Below, piece by piece: positions 29,192 through 39,800 of a DNA stretch of 64,000 nucleotides; within the stretch, counting starts at the first letter, position 1, and the number at the start of each line of letters is the position of its first letter. The DNA comes from a virus. Both the position numbers and the translations under genes were made by a program. Under the pieces are notes generated by a model. It was not told the origin of the DNA, did not search any database, and saw nothing but the letters and a program-made list of their open reading frames with translations. The stretch is taken from positions 1 through 64,000 of the IMG/VR virus record IMGVR_UViG_3300027749_000055; one strand, 5' to 3'.

Positions 29192-30825
29192 TAGTTGTAA
29201 ACCGCCCACGGGTCGGGAAGGGTGTATTCACCGATACGAATAGCCTCCTGCTTGGTTCCCACTCGACGCTCACGGGCAACAATTTCCATTGGTTTGTCGA
29301 GGTCTAGTGGAATCGTAACGGAGTCCACCATATAGTTTGTTCCACCGTCACCGCCCGTGTTGGGGTCAATGAAGTCGGTGTAACGGCGGAAGTTTGTGAG
29401 CAACGTCACAGGGTTGATGTGTAAAACCGTGTCGCCCTTATTGGCGTTTGCCGACACGACAACATTTTGCGTGGCAAACGAGTTGATGAGTTGAAGGGTC
29501 GTGCCTGCGCCAATTGGTTTTGCCAGCGGTTGCACACGGATTTCACCAATCGGGCTTGCGTCGTATTGGCGAAACAAATCCTGTCCTAGCGAGGCAACAC
29601 TATTACGTTTATTGAAGATTCCAAGACGCTGACGGCGAACTCGAACCACGTCGCCTACGTCCAAAGCGGGATTTACCACGCCTTCGATAGTTACGGCTTC
29701 GTCACCGCCCGTATACCAATTGAGGTAGGTCTTCGCCGCCAAGTCCACCTCGGCTTGGGTTGTAAGTTTCTTACGGCCTGGTTCCATTGCGGAGACAATG
29801 CCAAAATCGCCACCGTAGTAGGTCGGGGAGGACGGGTCATTGTTGATAGCAATCGAGCGCAGCGGTAATTGCGTCATTGAACTTTCGCCCGTCGCCCACA
29901 CATAGTTCACAGCCTTCGAATCGTCCAACTTGCGGGTGGCGGAAATTAACAGACCGCCTTCGCCGTCCAAAAACTCCCACGTCGGCTGAACCGAGTTGGG
30001 GTCTACGATTTCCAAAAGTGTGAACGCACCTTCTGGGTCTACAAAGATTTCAGCACCCATAGACGCAGCGATACCGGAAATATCAGTCCACGGAGAGGTT
30101 GAACTCATTGAGGTCGGGTTGGTTGAACCGAAAACAATGGGTTTGAGTAGTTTCTTGTCCGCTACTGCGCTGAAATGAAAAACCGGCTGACCAATATGGC
30201 TTTTCTTAGGCCACCTATCTCGAACAAGCAGTTCGATTGCTTCCTTGAAATACGAAGCGATAAGCGTCTGAACGTTGAGAAGAATGGCAGACACTTGCGT
30301 CATAACAATTGGCGGAGTGTAATGAGTTGTCCATACGGTAGTCGTGCCCGTCCAATGGTTTTTGGCAATGTTTGACGTAATATCCGAGCCGCTTACCTGC
30401 AGTTCCAAGGTTCCGTCACCCTTTTCGTCAATGGTGACGGAGTTGATTCGGAAAACACCCACGGGGACGAGTTCATATGCAAGATTGGCGGGTCGTAGCA
30501 TTTCTTCGGAGAGCGGAACGTTGGCAGACCATAATTTCGGGTCAATCTCAGGACGGTTCCAAATCACGCCTCGATAAGCAAAAATGTGGTTGGCGTAAAT
30601 GTTGAGCGGGTCGGCATTGTGAAGCGGAACCAGAGTTTCGTCATTGGTAGTGAAATTTATGGTGCGCCGAGCGTCCTGAGAGGTTCGGTCAATCTTGACC
30701 GAGCCACCCGTAATTGGAATGTTCGTCATTGTTCCATCTATCGACAAAACTTTGATGACGACAAAGGGAACGTGCGGCCCTTTGATTGTGTCCGTCATTC
30801 GCTGCGTCATTTTTGCGTAGGGCAT
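29191..30825 (-). CDS. Tail hub/baseplate protein (DUF5047-like)
   Basis: 544 residues. Follows the giant tail gene and shows the pattern of actinophage tail hub proteins: N-terminal strand-rich domain (GGSVKIDRTSQDARRTINFT), RGVIWNRPEID, a central domain with EIFVDPEGAFTLLEI, and a C-terminal VRVRRQRLGIFNKRNS. AGGA lies before the ATG. Expected to form the ring at the tail tip that joins the tube to fibres. Assigned by position and pattern, not by strong motifs. Confidence 0.6.
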   Translation of the reverse strand: MPYAKMTQRMTDTIKGPHVPFVVIKVLSIDGTMTNIPITGGSVKIDRTSQDARRTINFTTNDETLVPLHNADPLNIYANHIFAYRGVIWNRPEIDPKLWSANVPLSEEMLRPANLAYELVPVGVFRINSVTIDEKGDGTLELQVSGSDITSNIAKNHWTGTTTVWTTHYTPPIVMTQVSAILLNVQTLIASYFKEAIELLVRDRWPKKSHIGQPVFHFSAVADKKLLKPIVFGSTNPTSMSSTSPWTDISGIAASMGAEIFVDPEGAFTLLEIVDPNSVQPTWEFLDGEGGLLISATRKLDDSKAVNYVWATGESSMTQLPLRSIAINNDPSSPTYYGGDFGIVSAMEPGRKKLTTQAEVDLAAKTYLNWYTGGDEAVTIEGVVNPALDVGDVVRVRRQRLGIFNKRNSVASLGQDLFRQYDASPIGEIRVQPLAKPIGAGTTLQLINSFATQNVVVSANANKGDTVLHINPVTLLTNFRRYTDFIDPNTGGDGGTNYMVDSVTIPLDLDKPMEIVARERRVGTKQEAIRIGEYTLPDPWAVYN

Positions 30826-30833
30826 ATCTATTC

Positions 30834-33800
30834 CTAATTTACATAAGTGTAAGTAGGCGGCGCAGACTCCACGAACGGAATGGTTATTTCTCGATAAGGG
30901 TTCACGGCGGCGTGGTGAACAATTTGAATGTCCTGATTGACGAAGATGTAGCGACGCTCGTTCTCGACGGGGTTGAGCAAGATAAAGATTTCACCACGCT
31001 TCAAGAACGCCAAGAACGCTTCCCACGTTGTCGGGTCTGTCCACATAACCTTCAGCGAGCCGTCTCGACCCGTCACCACCCCAGGCACGGTCAGCGGATA
31101 CGGAGAGCCAAGCGGGTAGAAGGTTCCCGCAGGGTGACGCTGGCTTTCGTCCATACCGTCCAAAACGTTGATAGCAAAGCGGATTGAATCGTCCGAGGTG
31201 CTGGCAATCCACCACGAATTGTTGGAAATCGTGTTTGCTTGCAGAGAGGCAGAACGAATACCGACCACGCCTTTTCCGGCAGGTGTCGTGTAGGTCGGGG
31301 TTATGCGGTAAATTGTGGTTTGGTTTGGAATTGCCTCATAGTCAATGAGAGATGTGAACCCGCTGCTATTTACTTGCAATTGACTACCACCACGAAGGGA
31401 CGACCACGTTTGCCCTTGGTCTTCGCTGCGCTCAACCAAAACCTTGTAGGAAGTGTGGGTATTAGCAGTGTTCACCCAAGCGGCGGTGTTCCAATTGAAG
31501 ACCGCAACCTGAGTTCCACTGTTTTGATTTTGACGAACCTGACCCGAAATACCGGCAGTCGCAGCATAAATCTGTGCGCCCTTCTTGTGGCTGAACCACA
31601 GGGGCGAAGCAAGCGTCACGGTTGCCGAACCGTTCCACGTCGAAGAAATGTTTACATATTCGACCTGAGACGAGCCAAAATCCACCGTCAGGGCAGAGTT
31701 GGCGGCAAGTCCTTCAACGGAATTCAAAATAATTGAGGTGTCGCCCACGTTTGCTGCGGAGGTCAGCGACGACCAAAGGGCGGAGTTTCCACTGCCGTAG
31801 TGGATTTCACGGGTTCCAGCGTCGTTGGCGGGGTCAATGACGTAAATCGAGGCTTCACCCAACGTCGGAGTGCTACTAGGAATGGTCAAAGCATTGTTAT
31901 TGGGCTGGTTGATAGCCCCTGTGACCACTGAGGACTGTAGGGTCGCCAGAGACGTGTTGAGGGGGCTGTAATCGCTTGTGGGGGCTGGGGCTTGCATAGC
32001 CTTGAACATCACCGCAGAGAGCGAATAGGCGTCCGTGTTGAGAACGTTTACCCATTGGAAGCGAGGACAAGCGTAAGAGGCGGAAACGGTGATATTTCCA
32101 ACAGTCGGCGGAACGGTTCCAGTGGTAAAACGAACTGCCATTGTGGTTGCGCCCTGAGCCGTGGTGGTCGTGGTAATAACGTTAAACGTGCCATTAAAGG
32201 TCAGCGGGGTTCCGGCTGAGATTGAGTGTGCCAGACCAATTGAGAAGTTGAGTTGTGCCGTTGAAGACGTTACGCCCGAAGTCGTGGCGGCGTAGGCAAG
32301 AACGTAATTTTGCGGGGCGGTGGCGACCATAAACGCAGGACACCAACCCTGACCCCACACGTTTTTTGTGTCGGTCAAAACCGTCGCTGCGTCTTGAACA
32401 GGGTTCAACTTGGTTCCCGCAGTGAAATTGTTGTGAACGTAAATATTTATGTTTGTCAAAGAAGCGGTGGCATTGGCGGACATAGTGATTGTCGTGCCAG
32501 AAATCGAGGAAACCGTTGTGCCAGAGGGAATTCCAATTCCCGAAATCACCTGATTCACGGCGACGTTTGTAATGGGCGACACGTTGCTCAGTTGGTTGCT
32601 ACCAGAGGTGATGTTTCCGGTAACAAGGGGCTTTGTCAGGCTTCGAGTGCCATTTGAAGTTGCAATTAAGTTGCCATAGGAGTCATACCAATCCACATAG
32701 GGCGTAAACAACGGATAATCCGGCGTGGAAATACCAGCCGTGCTGGGCACACGGGTTCCCTCAATCATCTTCGAGAAGCCACCAAAACCGTAGGTGTTAC
32801 CGGCATAAACCGGAACCGAGTTCGTAGCCGTCCAACCGTTCCACGACGCAGGGGCTAATGAAATCTCTGCGGTGAGCGGTGAAGCGTAGGTTCCTGATAG
32901 CGAAGGGTCAATCGTGGCGGTGTTCTGTCCAAAAATTGGCGGGTTGGTAATAACAATTGGGCAGTAAGCGTCGTAGTTGAAGTTGGAGTAGAAGGGCGTA
33001 ACGGGAATACTCGTTGAACCGGCAGGAATTTTTTTAGCGGCGGGTGAGTAAAGAATTACATCAACCGTGCCAGAGAGCGTGAACGAGCCGGTAGAACCGT
33101 TGTAGCCCGTAGCGGCTTGCTGGCAAGAGTTACTCAGCGTCACCGTAAACGAGCCACCGCTCGACGCAGTATTAGAAACAACGTATGCGCCCGCAGGCAT
33201 ACCAACGCCTGAAATAATCCAACTTTGATAGGCGTTTGAGGCAACGCTGGTTGTAATCGTCGTCGTCGTTCCGTTGGCGGTTGCCTTGTTCGAAAGCGTG
33301 ATTGAGTTGTTGATGTTGTTGATGTAGGTAATGGTGGTGCTTGACGGAATACCCGTTCCCGAAACGTTCATTCCAATCGTCAAACCACCAAGCAGGCTGG
33401 CGGAAATATTAGAAACAGTGGTCGAACCATTCGTGGTATTTCCGGTGAACGACGAGGTTCCAAGCGGAATCGAGAGTGTCGTGTAGGGGTCGGACGGAAT
33501 TACCGCATTTTTATAGGTGGCGTAATACTGCGTCAGACCAACATAGAACGTCTGATAGGTCTTGTTGGAAACTTGTTTTTGCGGGGTAAACCACTGCCCC
33601 TGAGCCGTTGAACCACCAACAACTTTGTTCGTGGTGAACTGCAACTTGTCGTTCTTTCTAACGGTCTGACCCGCCCACTGACCTTGATTCAGAGACTTAT
33701 CAAAAATGACCTTCTTGCGAGAAGCGTGACGGGGTGCGGGAACGTAGTGAACCATATTGCCGACAGGAATTGCCGACATTTTTGTCCCAGGAATCGTATA

Positions 33801-36800
33801 CATTGGGCACGAAGTCGTGGGAACAACGGGAATGTTCCACGTTGAAACACCGCCCGCAAACTGCCCGCCGGAAAAATTTGAAGCAACTGTAAAAATGGCT
33901 GCGACAGTTCGGCTTGTGTCTTGTGTTCCGTCCGCCTTGAAGGGGTGTCCAAAAACTTTGAAAATGTCGCCCTTGCGCCAACCGTCATCGTAGAGACGAG
34001 TGGCATTGGGGGTAGCACTGTTCAAGGGTGATACTGAAATATTTGTGTTTGTAACCGTCACCTTTAGGTGAGTAATAACTTTGACCTTGCCGGTGTGCTG
34101 GTCGGTTCCGCAAGCGTGGTCTTGTGACAAGTATCCAATTCGAACATCGGCTCCACCGGACGTAGTAGCACCCACAACGCTAATGATTTTTGCAGGTTCG
34201 GCTGATTGCGCCGAGGTCGGGGCGGTTTGCGTTGCCTTGGGCTGTATGAAAGTAACCGCTTGGCTGCTTCCGGCAGAGTTGAAGGTGTAATAACTCTTAG
34301 CCGCCGGAACCGTCCACGTCGAGTATTGAATTTGACAGTCGAGGCTTTGACCACTGCCAACGGGCAGGCTGTCGTTTGGGTCGTCAATGAGGACGTAATT
34401 CTTGTGCTGGTCGTTGCCTTCAACAATATTGTAAGAGTTAGTGACTGACTTGGAGTAAGTTCCGCCCGTTGCCGGTTCAACAATTTTCCAAACCGCCGTG
34501 CCGAGAACGGTGGTGTCGTAAGTAAATGACAAAATTCCATTACTGCCGGTGTAAATGGGTTGTTGCAGACCATAAACAATTTGCGACCATTTGGAGTGCG
34601 TCAGACCCGTGCCGCCCGTGCCCGTTGAGTAGTTGTAGTTGCGGAGAATAATTTTGAACGTGTCCGCCTTAGTTTTGGAACCGTCCGAGAGGTTTTTCAC
34701 TAAGATTTGCTCGGCGTTGGTTCCGTCGGCATTTTGGACAGTTACCCAAAATGGCGGGCTGGTCGGGCTGGTTGAGCCAATCGGAAATCCCGTTGCTTTG
34801 ACGGTTGCACCATTGAGGCTCGACACGGAGAACGTGCCGGTTCCGGTGGTGGTAGAAAGCGCACCCACCGTAGAGACGTATCCAGAAGCACCTACGGGAA
34901 TTGAACTAATCAACTGACCTTTGGTGAACGAACTGCTTGAGTTGGTGGCGGTCTTGCCAAAATAAAGCGACGTTCCGGCGGTGTCGTTAGTTCCCTTGTG
35001 CCAACCACCCACGCTGGAACCAAAGTCGGCGTTGTTGTCGCCCAAAAGGTTGTCCGACACTTGAATCGCCAAGTGATTGACTGCGTTGGTGTTGTCTGTG
35101 AAAGCGGTCACAAGCGGTTGCTGTGGCTGAGTTACGAGCGTGGCAAAATACGCCGAGTTCCAATCACTCCACCACGCCTTCTGGTGGAAATCTTTGGAGA
35201 CACGAACAAAAACCCAATAAAACTCGCCGCTAATGAACCGCTTTGTTCCGGTAAAACCGTCTGAAGTCAAGAAAACCGACGAAGCGTCGTTGTTGGCGGA
35301 CTTTTTCCAAATTGGCGTTGAAGAGTTGGGGTCGAAAGCGGAGTTCTGATAAGTGAAATCGTCAAAGACTCGAACGTCCCAGCCGGTCTGTGGGTCGTTT
35401 TCAACGTCGGAGTAAGTCCACCCAATGTAGGGGTTGGTACTGTCGGATATTTCCAAAATATCCGAAGGCGAGAGGTAAATACCGGCAACTGACGGGCCGC
35501 CTCGGAACGTAATCTGCATTGCGATTGCTCGGAGAGCAACGCTGGTGGACTGAGGAACAACAACCCGTGCGTTGAGCAAAACGTTTTGCAAAGAACTTGC
35601 CGACCATTCGTTACCGTTGGGGTCGGTCGGGCGAACATTACCGACGTTCACCGTGTAACTAGCGGGCGAGTTGTTCGAGAAACTGTCGGCAGTTCCCACC
35701 GCACCCGTCACGGGGTCTACAAGGGTGAAAATTTCTTTGTCTTTGTAGGACGAAGAAACTGCGCCAAGGACTGAGTAGACATTTTGAACGTTGTGGACAC
35801 GGGCATAACTCCACCCGTTGCCGTCAAAGATGTAGAAACTGTCCAAATCGGGGCGGTAGGTAACGTCGCCAATGGCGGGATTTGTGGGGAACTCATACCA
35901 TTCGAGGGTTGCGCCTGCGCTGTGGTTGTAAACCGTCGGGAAGGCAATTGGAAGGGCAAACGGCGGGGTTCCGGCGGTGATGTTCGAGGTGGAATACGGC
36001 AGAGCCGTGGGGTAGACGGTTTCTTGCACTGCGCCAGAATCCAAAACCAAGGGGTAGAGGTATTGAATTTGCGCCGTGTTGTCGTAGGGGTAGTTCGGGT
36101 TGAACGGCTTTACGGAGAATGATGTAGACGTTTCAGGCGTGTAAGCGGTGACGGTCAATGTTTGGGTCGTGGTTCCATCACCGGAAGTAAGCAAAACAAC
36201 GTCATTTTGATTGAGCGGAATGTTCAACCCGACGGTGATAATGGTGTTGTAGTTGGTAATTACACCATTTGAGCCAATTACCGCAGGGAAATTGTGCGGA
36301 GGCTTAAAATATTGAATTGGAATTGTGGTTGAACCAGCGGGGGTGTCCTGCGCCACCGTAACAACTGCCGAGGCGGTTCCGTAAACGAGGTAAAGGTTCA
36401 AGCCATTTGTCAAAGCAATCGGCGTAGGTGTTGTCGTCAATGACGTAATGGGGTTTCCAATAACCACATTGACCGTGGGGTAAAAGTAGGGGACGGATAT
36501 TGAAGTAATGGTGCTGGATACGTCCATAACCGCCGTCGAAACGGGCGACAAATCGGGGTAGGTATTTGTTGTGGGCGAAGTCAGTGTAAAAACGTATGAC
36601 GAAGTATTGTTCAAAATCGAGGAACACGTCAGCGTGTCTCCGTTGATAACGATTTGGAAGTTTGACGTTCCCGACAGGGCGATTGGTTGCTGAAAGCCAG
36701 AGGTGACGTTGATTGAAATTTGCGTTGAGCCGACGGGGGTGTTCCCAACCACCCGACCCAAAGAGCCAATGGATAGTCCGATGGGGGTCTTTGTGGTGTC

Positions 36801-39800
36801 GTCATTTTGATTGTAAACCGAGGAATAAGCAGTGGGGAAGTCGTTTGCGTCGTCAATGGTGATAGAGCCGGAGCCAACGGTTGCCGAGTAAGTCAGCGTG
36901 GTGTTGATGTTGGGCTGACCGCTTACGCCAGACTGATACCAAGGCTGAGTGAAATTCATAGACGCATTTGTGGTGAGTGTCGTTTGACCACTTGGGTTTG
37001 AGGCGACAAGTGCGCCAGCGGTTAATACGCCGTTGTTGGCAACGGTTCCATTGTCTGCTCCACTGAGAACGGGGGCATTCTTGCCGTGGTTGTTGGCAAA
37101 ACTGCCAATAACGTTTGGAATGGTAACAGTTTCACCCGCACTGTGATTGTATTGAAACGACTGCCCTTCGGCAAGCGACCAAATTACCGCCCCAGCGTTG
37201 GCTTGTGTAATGTCGCTACCGTCGATTGTTGAATACGAGCCACTAATTACAACGGCTTCTTGCGTTTCGCCGTCGCCAACAATGACGACGTTGTTGGCGT
37301 TGCCGTAGGTCAAGTTTATGAAATTGGTAATGGGTGCAACGGGGCTTCCCGAACGTGCAGGCTTGTAAGAACTGCCCGAAGTCAGTCCGCCGTTTACAAT
37401 TAACGCTTGCGAGGACTGAGAAACAATGTCGGAAAAAAGAGTTCCGCTAACGTATGAGCCGAGGAAGGCGGGGGCGACTGTTTCAATGTCTCCCGTCGTG
37501 CTACTGCCAAAATAACGATTGCCGGAAAGCCAACTGCCGACGGCGGTTCCCGCAACGTGCTTCTTGGCGATGGCGTCCACATACACACAACCAGAACCCG
37601 TATTTTGATATCCGGTGTTCGTAATCATTGAGCCGTCGGAATAACCAGCGGAGTTGTATGCAAAAAACGAATTTTTGGCGTAGTCGCCGTTGGTGTAGGG
37701 GGTGGTAGCCAAGGTGTAAGCGGGGCTTCCCGTGTTAGCGACAAAATACGGTTGAGCAACGTTTACAACGCCGCCACTGACGTAAACGTCCGTCTCCGTG
37801 CTACTGACGGTAAAGGTGTTTGAGGTTGTTCCCGTGATATTTACACCGACCAAGTTCAACGTCGTTGGGATAATGCCGGAAATGGTGACGGTCTGAAGCG
37901 TTGCAAGATTGTGCGTTGCGGAGGTCGTGTAAGTAACGGCAGAACCCGTGGTCGAAACTCCAATAATTGTCCACGACTGCGATTTTGTTGTGACCGTGTA
38001 TAGAGCGTTGCGGAAGAGGTAGGTAGAGTTAATGTTTATATTTGCGGTGGAATCAACAAAGAACGTTGAGGTTCCGGTCTGTAATGACGTTGATTGAACC
38101 AACGTCGCCGCAGGAGTTTTTGCAAAGTTGGTCAAAGACAACGTGACTTTGCCATAGGGTGCAGTAACAGAACCAACGTCCTGTGCCCGCCACGGGAAGG
38201 TTCGGAACTGACCATAAAAAGATGATTCGCCAATCTGCGAGCCGTCCAGAGTGCAAAAAGGATAAACCAACGAAGGCGTGAAGGTCGAAGACGAAACAAG
38301 CAACCAATTGCCGGAAACCGTGGTGCTTCCGCCGTTGGTGTCTATGGTTGAACTGCCGTCGGCAATATTGACAGCCACATTGGAAGAAAGCGTCCCCGTG
38401 AAGGCGTTGGAGATAGTGAAATAACTTGTGTCCGCCAAATATGCCGATACAGAGCCGCCCGTTGAAAGGTGTGAACTACCGTCGGTGGCGAGGCTCCACG
38501 TTCCCGTCAGCGTTCCACCAGACGGGTTGGTTGCACGGGTAATGGTGAACTGCGTAGAGGTGGCAGAAACAACCTTTTCGCCGGTGGCCACGTTGAAGTT
38601 GGTGGTTCCCGTGACCGTGATGTAGTCGCCCGCTTGCAGGTTGTTGCCTGCGGTATAAGTCCAAGTGTATAGGCCTCCACCAGCCGCCGAAGAAGAAACG
38701 GTAGTGATAGAACCGTAGGCGGTTTTGGAAATGTTGAATGACGTGGACGAGGGAACGCTTGAAATCGTGTAAGTGCCGTTGATGTAATTTCCACCCGACA
38801 ACGTAACTTGTTGCCCAACAACAAAGGGGTGCGCCGACGAGGTGGCAACCAAGCACCACGCTTCGTTGTAAGGGGAAGAATTAGTTACGATTGACGTAAC
38901 TGCATATGAAGGTAAGGAGACACCCGCACTGCCAACGCTGGGGATTCCGGTAACGGTGGTGCTGGTGGGGATTCCACTGCCCGTAATCGTTGTACCAATG
39001 CTCGGTGAGTATGAACCGCTAGTCAAAGACATTGGGTTCTGAGTAGAAACCGTCGAACCCGTAATCAACTTGTTTTGTAACGAAGAAGGGGTGGTAATCG
39101 AAAAGGCTTGGCCAGGGCTGGCGTAGGTATATGAACCTTGTGCGCCCGTGTTGATGTAAATTGCGTTGTTGGCAGCGTCCACGCCTACAACCGTGGACGC
39201 TGCAAGGTATCCGCCAATTACCCCAAACGCCATTCCGACTTGGATACCCACTGTGCTATTTACAATCAAACGGGTAACGGCATTTATCATAATTCCAACC
39301 GCCCCAACGCTGGTGGTGGTGCTAGTGCTGGAAAATGTAAGAGTGGTGGAACTATTGACGGTTACAACGGTGTAAAAACCCGTGTATGCCGAAATGTTCG
39401 CAAACGAAATCAAGTCGCCAACCGAACGTCCGTGGGCGGTTCCCGTTACCAAAACGGCATAATAGTTAGTAGGTGAACCAGCGGCTGTAATCGAGGTTAC
39501 GGTGTGTAAGGTAGAGGCATACGAGGCTGTGATATATCCGGTAATGGTCGGGTTTTGAAATTGCGTTGTAAACGTTGCACCAGAAATGGGTGCGGAAATC
39601 GCTTGACCAATTAAGGTTCCACCAGCGTTGGTGGGGTCGTAGAGATTATCTCCGCTAAGAACCGACGGGCTGGGAATTGGGGTGTTGATGTATCCCGTGT
39701 TGTCGAGGTAGTCAAAGAGGATAAAACTCTTTGGGCTTCCAATGGTTGCACCGGCAATTTCGTGATATTGAGCGGTTGCGCTGATACTTGCACCCGACAT